Shown piece after piece: positions 8,103 through 15,454 of a DNA stretch of 64,000 nucleotides. Source of the DNA: Shimia sp049116215 (GTDB lineage: Bacteria; Pseudomonadota; Alphaproteobacteria; Rhodobacterales; Rhodobacteraceae); NCBI RefSeq assembly GCF_049116215.1, contig NZ_JAGDZB010000006.1, positions 248,001 to 312,000 of the forward strand, read 5' to 3'. The first letter of the stretch is position 1. Each line of letters begins with the position of its first letter. The translations under genes and the position numbers were made by a program. The notes under the pieces are model-generated. The model had not been told where the DNA came from, made no database searches, and was given only the letters and a program-made list of their open reading frames with translations.

Positions 8103-8575
8103 GCGGCGCTCCTCACAGAGGTGGGCAACGCGTCGGTCTGCTCGAAGATCTGGGTGACGTGGAGCGGCTGGCGGTGCGTTGGCTGCGCTCCTGGGGCCGC
8201 GATCCGGTGGGGATTGCCCATTTGGAAACCACGCTCACCGTGGGGCTGGGGCCGGATCAAGCGCGCAACATCAAAGGTGTATTTGAAGACTTGATGGAAG
8301 TTGGCCGCCAATATGGCCGCCGCGCGCTGTGTCGCCACGGCTGTCACTGCCGCTGTCTTGGCGCAGATGAAGCTGTGTTTGCTCATTTGATCGAAGCCGG
8401 GGCAAGCGGGGACCAAGAAGATGCGGCGCTTCTTGCTTCCCTTGTTGTGCGTCCGGACAAGGCGATGTGCTTTGCTGGCTTGGCGGCGGAGTTCGGCATG
8501 GCCCTGCATAAAGTGGCCCGTGCGGCACCTGCACGACCGCAGATCTCGACACCGGTTTCGGCCACAGTGCATTAA
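8099..8575 (+). CDS. Conserved hypothetical protein with Cys cluster, hemP partner
   Basis: I do not recognise a named family. The 158-residue protein is soluble and mostly helical, without signal or membrane segments. Its outstanding feature is CRHGCHCRC (about residues 78-86), a C-x3-C-x-C-x-C cluster that could bind a metal, an Fe-S cluster or heme. A further Cys lies in DKAMCFAGLA (about residue 123). It overlaps hemP by four bases, so it is made together with a hemin-uptake protein; a role in iron or heme handling is inferred from this alone. Confidence 0.8.
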   Translation: MSGAPHRGGQRVGLLEDLGDVERLAVRWLRSWGRDPVGIAHLETTLTVGLGPDQARNIKGVFEDLMEVGRQYGRRALCRHGCHCRCLGADEAVFAHLIEAGASGDQEDAALLASLVVRPDKAMCFAGLAAEFGMALHKVARAAPARPQISTPVSATVH

Positions 8576-8746
8576 TCACTGTGGCCAGACCGTGGCTGTC
8601 CATTCACTTATTTCACAGAGTGCTCACAAGCATGTTAGGCGGCGCGACGCGCATGTGGTTGCTATCTCTGTGCGAAATGCCCACACTTCTCCTCATACGC
8701 CGGGAGCAACTCGGCCGGTTTCAAGTACACCAAAGGAGAACCCAAA

Positions 8747-10216
8747 GTGTTTTCTGACACCCTTACGTACCCCGCCCCCCAACAGCGCAATTTGCGCCTT
8801 GCCGGGCTCGCGTTTCTGTCCATGCTGTTTGTCGTGGCTCAGACGCTGATTGCCCAGGCACGCCCTGACAGTTTTGCCGATCTGGCGGATAAAATCAGCC
8901 CGTCCGTGGTGAACATCACCACATCCACCGTTGTGGCCGGTCGCACCGGTGGTCCGCAGGGCATTGTGCCCGAAGGTTCCCCGTTTGAGGATTTTTTCCG
9001 TGAATTTCAGGACCGTCAGGGCAATGGTGACCAACCGCGCCGGACCTCCGCATTGGGGTCTGGCTTTGTGATTTCCGCCGATGGATTTGTGGTCACCAAC
9101 AATCACGTGATTGAAGGTGCTGACGAAATTCTGGTCGAGTTCTTTGAAGGTGGTGAGTTGCCTGCAAAGGTGATCGGCACGGACAAAAACACCGACATCG
9201 CGCTGTTGAAAGTTGAGTCGGATGAACCGCTCGATTTTGTGGTGTTTGGCAACAGCGACACCGCGCGGGTTGGCGATTGGGTCATGGCGATGGGCAACCC
9301 GCTGGGCCAGGGCTTTTCGGTCTCTGCCGGCATCGTGTCTCAGCGTGGCCGCTCCTTGTCCGGGGCTTACGATGACTACATCCAAACCGACGCCGCCATC
9401 AACCGCGGCAACTCCGGTGGCCCGCTGTTCAACATGGATGGCGACGTTATTGGCGTGAACACCGCGATTTTGTCGCCCAATGGCGGCTCGATTGGCATCG
9501 GTTTCTCGATGGCCTCCAATGTGGTCACTAAAGTGGTCGACCAACTGAAAGAGTTTGGCGAAACCCGTCGTGGCTGGCTCGGTGTGCGCATTCAGGACGT
9601 GACCGAAGACATGGTGGATGCGGTTGACGGCTTGAAAACCGCCGCAGGTGCCATGGTCACCGATGTTCCGGAAGGTCCGGCCATGGAAGGTGGCGTTCTG
9701 TCTGGCGATGTCATTCTGAGCTTTGATGGTCAGAGCGTGAAAGATGTGCGCGGCCTGGTGCGCACCGTGGGCAACACCAATGTGGGCAAAACCGTCGATA
9801 TGGTGGTGCTGCGGGATGGCAAAGAGATGACGCTTGCGATCACTCTTGGCCGCCGAGAAGAGGCAGAAGGCGCCGTGCCTGCCAGTCAGCCTGCGCCCTC
9901 TGGTGACCCAGTGGAAAAAGAGATCCTTGGGCTGACAGTCACCGAGCTCACCGACGAGATGCGCGAAGAGCTTAGCGTGTCCGAAGGCACTGATGGTCTT
10001 GTGGTGAGCAACGTGGATGAAATGTCCAAAGCGTATGAAAAAGGCCTGCGGGCAGGTGATGTGCTGACCGAAGCGGGTCAACAGAAACTGACCTCGATTG
10101 CTGATCTGGAAGATCGCATCGAAGAAGCCAAAGAGGCAGGCCGCAAATCCCTGCTGCTCCTGGTGCGCCGCGCCGGTGAGCCGCGTTTTGTGGCGCTCAA
10201 CATTGACGACGAGTAA
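8747..10216 (+). CDS. degP: Do family periplasmic serine endoprotease (DegP/DegQ)
   Basis: The 489-residue protein begins with a signal anchor (about 16-37), followed by a trypsin-like domain. The catalytic triad is His120 (VVTNNHVIEG), Asp150 (NTDIALLKV) and Ser223 (NRGNSGGPLF). Two PDZ domains follow (about 265-365 and 385-485); the second has GLVVSNVDEMSKAYEKGL. It degrades or chaperones misfolded periplasmic proteins. The start is GTG with AGGAG upstream. In relatives a Do protease gene often follows hflKC-DUF2065; here it is some 7.7 kb away. Confidence 0.94.
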   Translation: MFSDTLTYPAPQQRNLRLAGLAFLSMLFVVAQTLIAQARPDSFADLADKISPSVVNITTSTVVAGRTGGPQGIVPEGSPFEDFFREFQDRQGNGDQPRRTSALGSGFVISADGFVVTNNHVIEGADEILVEFFEGGELPAKVIGTDKNTDIALLKVESDEPLDFVVFGNSDTARVGDWVMAMGNPLGQGFSVSAGIVSQRGRSLSGAYDDYIQTDAAINRGNSGGPLFNMDGDVIGVNTAILSPNGGSIGIGFSMASNVVTKVVDQLKEFGETRRGWLGVRIQDVTEDMVDAVDGLKTAAGAMVTDVPEGPAMEGGVLSGDVILSFDGQSVKDVRGLVRTVGNTNVGKTVDMVVLRDGKEMTLAITLGRREEAEGAVPASQPAPSGDPVEKEILGLTVTELTDEMREELSVSEGTDGLVVSNVDEMSKAYEKGLRAGDVLTEAGQQKLTSIADLEDRIEEAKEAGRKSLLLLVRRAGEPRFVALNIDDE

Positions 10217-10239
10217 AAGGCGTCACAATTGAAATGGAG

Positions 10240-10266
10240 AAGGGCGCCCTATGTGGCGCCCTTTTT
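10240..10266 (+). terminator. Terminator after degP
   Basis: A GC-rich stem (AGGGCGCC with GGCGCCCT), 6-base loop, then a T5 run. Confidence 0.85.
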
Positions 10267-10292
10267 GCTGATATGAGGATCTTCAGAGCGTC

Positions 10293-11099
10293 TTAGTGGC
10301 CCTCCAGCCACTCCTGAAGGTGGGACAAGACATGCTTTCGAGCGCGGCTGCTGGCAAAGCCGGATGTGTCCCTGTCTTCGGCGATCAGATGCACAAACAC
10401 ATATTGCGCCTCCCGATGTGTCAGCCAGCCAACAAACCAGCCATGTTGGCCTTTCAAGCGATTTGCATGTGCATCTGTGGCCCATGCATTTCCGGTTTTG
10501 CCTTTCAAGCCGTGCCCGGCAGGTGTTGCAAACGTTTGCGTGGTGGCGATTGTCCAATCGATGGCATGTGAGGTGTAAGGCAGATCGTGTGACACCAGGC
10601 TCAGTAGGAAATCAGCCTGCTGTGTTGGCGTGATTTTGAGTGAGGTGCTGAGCCAGGCATGTGTAAGCCCATCGTCACGTCCGGGTGTGCCCGTCAGATC
10701 TCTGTTGCCGTAGTCCAACCTGTCCACATTGTGCTTAAACGCCTCGTATCCCATTTGACGGGTCAGCCACTGGGAGTACCACACAACGGAGAACTTGAGC
10801 CAAGCGCGCGGTGTGGTTGTTTGCTGCCAACTTTTGAACGGCGCGTTTTGCTCGGGCGTGTAAGCGACTGCGGGCGTGTCGGAGGACTGCAAGAGGTCCT
10901 GTTCAAAGCCGAACAATGCCAGCGGCAGTTTAAATGTGGAGGCTGGCGAAAAGGCCGTGTCGCAGAGCTCTCCCTGTTGGAAAACCGGTTCTGGGTCTCC
11001 GATTTTGTGGACCAAGGTGCAGGCAATGTCCGCCTGCGTGGAGGTTGCGCCTACCGTACTCAACACCGAGAACATCAGCGGGGTGAGCCTGTGCCACAT
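10293..11099 (-). CDS. Class D beta-lactamase (OXA-type)
   Basis: A 268-residue secreted serine beta-lactamase. The signal peptide covers about residues 1-23. The class D motifs are all present and in order: Ser54-Thr-Phe-Lys57 (nucleophile and carboxylated lysine), Ser104-Val-Val, Tyr130-Gly-Asn, Trp149 in AWLSTSLKI, and Lys201-Thr-Gly, followed by WFVGW. It should therefore hydrolyse beta-lactams in the periplasm, with unknown range. I chose the ATG at 11099 because AGAGGA sits seven bases before it; an ATG 21 bases earlier lacks a site. No mobile element or regulator flanks it, which fits a resident chromosomal gene. Confidence 0.92.
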   Translation of the reverse strand: MWHRLTPLMFSVLSTVGATSTQADIACTLVHKIGDPEPVFQQGELCDTAFSPASTFKLPLALFGFEQDLLQSSDTPAVAYTPEQNAPFKSWQQTTTPRAWLKFSVVWYSQWLTRQMGYEAFKHNVDRLDYGNRDLTGTPGRDDGLTHAWLSTSLKITPTQQADFLLSLVSHDLPYTSHAIDWTIATTQTFATPAGHGLKGKTGNAWATDAHANRLKGQHGWFVGWLTHREAQYVFVHLIAEDRDTSGFASSRARKHVLSHLQEWLEGH

Positions 11100-11132
11100 G
11101 GATATGTCCTCTACACTCAATGTGCGTTTTGT

Positions 11133-11693
11133 TTATTCTTCCCGTGGCACCGCCACCAATCCCAGCCGCCGCGCGCTTTCCAGCGACAAGATGGCGCTGT
11201 CGAGGCCTTCTGCGCTTTGGTAACGGCGAATGGCAGCCCGTGTGCGCGCATCCCGCTCGGCAGTGATGCTGCCATAAAACAACCCGCGTACCTTGAGGGC
11301 GCGCTGTAAAGAGGCGGTGAACTCTTCGGTCCAGACCTCCACACAGGGCGTTTCAAACCACAGTTCACGGCGTTCCTGCACAATGCGTTGCTGTGTTTCG
11401 GTGCGGAATATGCCCGGCGCAATCACGGTGCCGTCTGCTAAAACTTCCGGCGGTTGCACCATGACCTGCTCGCTGACCGTTTCCACCACCGCTGGCGTCA
11501 CATGGCGTCCCCAACAGCTGCCAGGTCGGGCGTTGGGCGGCGCGCCGGCATCTTCGGCGCGTACAATCTCGGGCTCGTTAAAAGCAGCGATATAGGGCGC
11601 GGAGGTAATTTGCTCTTCACATGCCGTCAGGCTCCCCAGCGCCAAAAGCGCCGTGGCGGCCAAAACCGATCGTGCGGCAAAATCTGCGGGCAT
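11133..11693 (-). CDS. Peptidoglycan-binding lipoprotein
   Basis: The 186-residue precursor has a signal peptide ending in the lipobox LTA-Cys25. The C-terminal part (about 125-183) matches a PG_binding_1 domain, with LQRALKVRGLFYGSITAERDA and TRAAIRRYQSAEGL-like helices read in two pieces. The middle (about 55-120) has conserved Cys59 and Cys116 but no known fold. It likely anchors or senses the cell wall. It lies just upstream of the beta-lactamase on the same strand with a 33-base gap, so the two may share a transcript. Confidence 0.82.
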   Translation of the reverse strand: MPADFAARSVLAATALLALGSLTACEEQITSAPYIAAFNEPEIVRAEDAGAPPNARPGSCWGRHVTPAVVETVSEQVMVQPPEVLADGTVIAPGIFRTETQQRIVQERRELWFETPCVEVWTEEFTASLQRALKVRGLFYGSITAERDARTRAAIRRYQSAEGLDSAILSLESARRLGLVAVPREE

Positions 11694-11751
11694 GCTCGCG
11701 CCTCATGTGTTTTGCCCTGTCATACCGCGTTTTGCGCCGCAGAGAAACGCG

Positions 11752-12153
11752 TCATTTGTTTGACGGCTCTGGTGGTGTGACCAAACTGTCCAGCAGGGGG
11801 GAGAGATCCTCGATCCGCTCGGCAATCACATGGGTGACATTGTTCTCCCGCTGAATGCGCCCCGTGACCCTGAGCAGCCGCCCGGCAATCACCGCGCGGC
11901 GGAAATGTTCATAGAGGCTGCGCCAGACAATGATGTTTATCACGCCGGTCTCATCCTCCAGCGTGACAAAGATCACCCCTTTGGCGGTGCCGGGCCGCTG
12001 CCGGAGAATCACCAACCCCGCCACGGTGATCCGTGCGCCATTGGGGGGCTCGGTCAGGCGGTTGGCGGTCAAGGCCGCCGGTGGGCGCGGCCAGTCCGCA
12101 GGCCGGGGGGAGGCACGCTGCGGTGATGCTGCGGTGGATGTGACAATCTGCAT
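11752..12153 (-). CDS. Orphan OB-fold protein, DnaE2 (ImuC) C-terminal domain
   Basis: The 133-residue product matches only the extreme C-terminus of the error-prone polymerase DnaE2/ImuC: TVAGLVILRQRPGTAKGVIF, then LEDETGVINIIVW and AGRLLRVTGRIQRE are the OB-fold strands that end that protein. The polymerase, PHP and thumb domains (about 900 residues) are absent, and the next gene upstream is a divergent ferredoxin. The ATG directly follows a LexA box. It may be a remnant of a deleted imuA-imuB-dnaE2 cassette, or a kept SOS-induced ssDNA-binding module. The reading frame is intact, so it is called as a gene. Confidence 0.75.
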   Translation of the reverse strand: MQIVTSTAASPQRASPRPADWPRPPAALTANRLTEPPNGARITVAGLVILRQRPGTAKGVIFVTLEDETGVINIIVWRSLYEHFRRAVIAGRLLRVTGRIQRENNVTHVIAERIEDLSPLLDSLVTPPEPSNK

Positions 12154-12188
12154 GGGAACAAATATAGAACATTTGTGATTTGTCGCAA
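12154..12188 (-). promoter_or_regulatory. SOS promoter with LexA operator (GTTC-N7-GTTC)
   Basis: Read on the minus strand, a TTGCGA -35 (12188-12183), a 16-base spacer and a TATATT -10 (12166-12161) make a good sigma-70 promoter. The alphaproteobacterial LexA box GTTC-TATATTT-GTTC (12170-12156) covers the -10. Seven bases separate the -10 from the A of the start codon, so transcription would begin on the ATG itself and the mRNA would be leaderless. No Shine-Dalgarno sequence is present. Confidence 0.75.
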
Positions 12189-12278
12189 GGGGAAGGGCCG
12201 CAGGTCGTAAATGGGGGTGGAAGAGGAGCAGACCCTGACCTAACTAGGGATGCGAACAGTTTCTCAAAGGAGCCAGAC

Positions 12279-12602
12279 ATGGCCAAAATCACCTATGTCG
12301 AGCACAACGGTACCGAGCATGTTGTTGAGGTAGCCAACGGCTTGACCGTTATGGAAGGCGCACGCGACAACAATGTCCCGGGCATCGAAGCCGATTGCGG
12401 TGGCGCCTGTGCCTGCTCAACCTGCCACGTTTATGTGGATACGTCCTGGGTCGAGAAGATCCCGGCCAAAGACGACATGGAAGAAGACATGCTCGACTTT
12501 GCCTATGAGCCTGACCCCGCCACCTCGCGCCTGACCTGCCAGATCAAGGTCACCGACGCGCTGGACGGTCTGGTTGTCAAACTGCCAGAAAAGCAAATCT
12601 GA
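12279..12602 (+). CDS. 2Fe-2S ferredoxin, adrenodoxin type
   Basis: A 107-residue ferredoxin with cluster ligands Cys40, Cys46, Cys49 and Cys87 (C-x5-C-x2-C and LTCQIKV). This spacing is that of adrenodoxin-like ferredoxins, which donate electrons to P450s or serve Fe-S cluster assembly. An additional Cys44 lies inside the loop. The start is the ATG at 12279 with AAAGGAG upstream; an in-frame earlier start would add a non-conserved tail. Its TGA overlaps the ATG of the next gene. No P450 or ferredoxin reductase gene is nearby. Confidence 0.93.
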   Translation: MAKITYVEHNGTEHVVEVANGLTVMEGARDNNVPGIEADCGGACACSTCHVYVDTSWVEKIPAKDDMEEDMLDFAYEPDPATSRLTCQIKVTDALDGLVVKLPEKQI

Positions 12603-13348
12603 TGGCGATGGCGCGGCGTCTACTGATGCAAACGCTGCGCCGGTCCGCCCGCCGCGCCACTCTGGCGGCGTGTTTGGGGCTGATGGCGGCCCCTGTGACG
12701 GCGGAGATCACGTCCGCCCGCTACACTGACGAAACCTCCCGCTATGCCCATGGGGTGCTTGGCGATGCCATTGAGTACGGCACGCTTGAACTGACCTTGA
12801 AAGATGGCAAACGTCTCGCGCTCACACTCCCCCAAGATCGCGTCTTTGAAGACATTGCACCGCGTCTGGTGGATATGGATGGGGGTGGTGCGCCCGAAGT
12901 GATTGTGGTCGAAAGCAGCCAAACCGGCGGTGCTCGCCTGGCCATCTACGACGAAACCGGCCTGCGCGCCGCGACGCCCCACATCGGCCAGCGCAACCGC
13001 TGGCTCGCGCCCATTGGGGCTGCCGATCTGGATGGCGACGGCCACATAGAAGTGGCTTATATTGACCGGCCCCATCTGGCCAAAACCCTGCGTGTCTGGC
13101 GGTTTCAGGACAATCAACTGACCCAGATGGCGTCACAGGCTGGCCTGACCAACCACCGTATCGGCGAGGACTTCATCTCCGGCGGCATCCGCGATTGCGG
13201 GGACGGCCCCGAAATGATCACGGTCAACGCCAACTGGTCTGAGGTCATGGCCACGCGCTTTGACGGCAAAACGTTATCGCCCCGCGCCCTTGGCCCTTTC
13301 GAAGGCCAGACTTCCCTTAAACGCGCGCTGGACTGCAAACCGCTTTAA
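12602..13348 (+). CDS. Secreted FG-GAP/VCBS repeat protein
   Basis: The 248-residue precursor has an N-terminal signal peptide (about 1-34, after an Arg-rich n-region). Two calcium-type repeats are visible: DMDGGGAPEVIVV (about 91-103) and DLDGDGHIEVAYI (about 142-154), as in FG-GAP/VCBS beta-propeller domains. It probably forms part of a periplasmic propeller-like domain. It starts within the ferredoxin stop codon, so the two genes are coupled, but a functional link is not obvious. A dispersed repeat follows 15 bases after the stop. Confidence 0.82.
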   Translation: MAMARRLLMQTLRRSARRATLAACLGLMAAPVTAEITSARYTDETSRYAHGVLGDAIEYGTLELTLKDGKRLALTLPQDRVFEDIAPRLVDMDGGGAPEVIVVESSQTGGARLAIYDETGLRAATPHIGQRNRWLAPIGAADLDGDGHIEVAYIDRPHLAKTLRVWRFQDNQLTQMASQAGLTNHRIGEDFISGGIRDCGDGPEMITVNANWSEVMATRFDGKTLSPRALGPFEGQTSLKRALDCKPL

Positions 13349-13362
13349 CATTCATTGTCCCC

Positions 13363-13409
13363 AAATATCCCGGGGTGAATTGGCCGCAGGCCAAGAGGGG
13401 CTGGCCCCC
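13363..13409 (+). repeat. Dispersed intergenic repeat A, copy 1 (hairpin type)
   Basis: About 46 bases directly downstream of the FG-GAP gene, beginning AAATATCCCGGGGTGAA, then a hairpin (TTGGCC, loop GCA, GGCCAA), then a GAGGGGCTGGCCCC tail. A second copy lies at 31190-31238, with the same flanks and a different but also perfectly paired hairpin. This looks like a REP-type or RNA-structured element. Confidence 0.75.
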
Positions 13410-13415
13410 TAAGCC

Positions 13416-14027
13416 TTAGCGCACCGTGCCGTCACTGGCCGAATAAATATGCCGCGTGCCAATCGCGCCAAGGGATTGAAACAGGCTTGCGGTGTTGGAC
13501 ACGCCAAACTTCTTCAAGAGCTTGCCGCGATGCACCTCCACCGTGCGGTTGCTCATCTCCAGTTTGATGGCAATTTCCTTGCTGGTCAGCCCTTCGGCGA
13601 GCAATGAAAACACCTCGCGTTCGCGGCGCGTCAGCGGATGGTAGGGCCGCGTGTCGGAAATGTCGGCAAAGCTCCATACCGCGCGTTGGAGCGGGTCTTC
13701 CGGCGTAAACGTATGCCCGCGCACGCGGCACCAGAACATCTCGCCGCCGCGCCGCATCATCACGCGCTCATCCCAATAGAAATTGCCCTCGCGCAGCTCC
13801 TGAACCCCGCGATTGCGGATGTTGGTGAACTCTTCCTGCGTCGGGTAGAGGATTGCAAAGGTGCTGTCTTTGAGCGCCGCGCGCTCATAGCGGAACATCT
13901 CGGCAAAGGTGTCGTTGCAATCGCGGATCACCCGGTTCTCGGTGACCACAATGCCCACCGGCGCAAAGCTGAAGGCCAGTTCTACAAAATCGCCCGTGGC
14001 GTAGGCCTCTTCCACCGAAATGGTCAT
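13416..14027 (-). CDS. PAS domain LuxR-family transcriptional regulator
   Basis: The 203-residue protein has an N-terminal PAS domain (about 15-130) with FAPVGIVVTENRVIRDCND and the PAC-like end VWSFADIS. A C-terminal LuxR/GerE helix-turn-helix follows (about 132-195), with LTRREREVFSLLAEGLTSKE and the recognition helix SNRTVEVHRGKLLKKF. It has no receiver domain, so it senses its signal directly through PAS. It is transcribed alone, and no target can be named from the context. Confidence 0.9.
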   Translation of the reverse strand: MTISVEEAYATGDFVELAFSFAPVGIVVTENRVIRDCNDTFAEMFRYERAALKDSTFAILYPTQEEFTNIRNRGVQELREGNFYWDERVMMRRGGEMFWCRVRGHTFTPEDPLQRAVWSFADISDTRPYHPLTRREREVFSLLAEGLTSKEIAIKLEMSNRTVEVHRGKLLKKFGVSNTASLFQSLGAIGTRHIYSASDGTVR

Positions 14028-14108
14028 GTCATCTCCCCCAATTCAGGCGGAGAATAGGGCGCTGCACCGGATGGCGCAACGCCCGCAAAACTACGTGTCA
14101 GCGCGGGC

Positions 14109-15371
14109 TTAAAGTGCGCGCCAGCCGATGTCGCGGCGGAAGAATCCACCGGGCCAGTCAATGGCGTCGACCATGGCATAAGCCCGATCGCGCGCTTCCT
14201 GCAGGCTTGCGCCGCGTGCGGTTACGTTTAGTACACGGCCACCGGACGCGGTGATCTGCCCGTCTTTTTCGGTGGTGCCTGCGTGGAACACCATGTTCTT
14301 GCTGTCGGCTGCAATGGCATCCAATCCGCCAATCACAGAGCCTTTCTCATAAGACCCCGGATAGCCATTGGCCGCCATCACCACGGTGATCGCATGATCA
14401 TCCGCCCAGTTCACCTGCGCCTCATGTAGACGTTCCTCGGCAGCTGCGTGCATCAGGTCCATCGCCTGCGCACCCAGACGCATCATCAGCACCTGACATT
14501 CCGGATCGCCAAAACGCACGTTGTATTCTACCAGACGCGGCTGCCCGTCCTTGATCATCAGACCGACGTAGAGCACACCCTGATATGGCGTGCCGCGCTT
14601 GGCCATCTCGTCAATGGTCGGCTGGACAATCTCATCCAGCGCTTTTTGCGCGATCTCATCGGATAGCACTGGCGCAGGCGAGTAAGCCCCCATACCGCCG
14701 GTGTTCAACCCAGTGTCGCCTTCACCCACGCGCTTGTGGTCTTGGGCGGTGCCGACTGGCAAAGCGGTCTTGCCGTCGCAGAGAATGAAGAAAGAGGCTT
14801 CTTCGCCCTCCATGAACTCTTCGACAACCACTTCAGCGCCTGCGCCACCAAATGCGCCGCCAAACATGTCGTCCACCGCATCCAGCGCGGTTTGCAGGTC
14901 CATCGCCACAATCACGCCTTTGCCAGCCGCGAGCCCATCGGCTTTCACCACAATCGGCGCGCCTTGCTCGCGGATGTAGGCCTTGGCCGCTTCCGCATCG
15001 GTGAAGTGGCCATAGCCTGCGGTGGGCGCGTTGGCCGCGTCACAAATCTCTTTGGTGAAGCTCTTGGAGGCCTCCAACCGTGCCGCCGCCTTGGACGGTC
15101 CAAACACCAGCACGCCTGCTTCGCGCAGACGATCCGCCACGCCATTGGCCAGCGGCGCTTCCGGGCCAACAATCACAAAATCAATTGCGTTGGCCGCCAC
15201 AAAGGTCACAACCTCGCCGCCATCTTCAATGTCAAAGCTGGCGCATTCCGCGATTTGCGCGATGCCTGCGTTGCCCGGTGCCACAATCAGCTTGTCGCAT
15301 TTCGGGTTCTGCATCACCGCCCAAGCCAGTGCGTGCTCACGTCCACCGCTACCGAGAATAAGAATGTTCAT
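14109..15371 (-). CDS. purD: Phosphoribosylamine-glycine ligase
   Basis: The 420-residue GAR synthetase makes glycinamide ribonucleotide from phosphoribosylamine, glycine and ATP in purine synthesis. It starts with the N-domain signature MNILILGSGGREHALAWA and contains an ATP-grasp domain; the family signature around RFGDPECQ is present (about residue 290). I use the ATG at 15371, which begins this conserved block and has AAGG upstream; an earlier in-frame start only adds unconserved residues. It is divergent from xseA. Confidence 0.96.
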   Translation of the reverse strand: MNILILGSGGREHALAWAVMQNPKCDKLIVAPGNAGIAQIAECASFDIEDGGEVVTFVAANAIDFVIVGPEAPLANGVADRLREAGVLVFGPSKAAARLEASKSFTKEICDAANAPTAGYGHFTDAEAAKAYIREQGAPIVVKADGLAAGKGVIVAMDLQTALDAVDDMFGGAFGGAGAEVVVEEFMEGEEASFFILCDGKTALPVGTAQDHKRVGEGDTGLNTGGMGAYSPAPVLSDEIAQKALDEIVQPTIDEMAKRGTPYQGVLYVGLMIKDGQPRLVEYNVRFGDPECQVLMMRLGAQAMDLMHAAAEERLHEAQVNWADDHAITVVMAANGYPGSYEKGSVIGGLDAIAADSKNMVFHAGTTEKDGQITASGGRVLNVTARGASLQEARDRAYAMVDAIDWPGGFFRRDIGWRAL

Positions 15372-15454
15372 GTTGCCGCCTTCCGCTTGGCCTCCGCTTA
15401 GCGGCGTTCTAAGGTGGCTTGGCACAGGAAACAAGGGAACTGAGCAGCGCACCC

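Noticed and set aside
8693..10081. A 462-codon open frame on the minus strand opposite degP
   Set aside because: It is His/Arg-rich, has no known domain, and lies wholly antisense to a clear protease gene; it is a shadow of codon bias.
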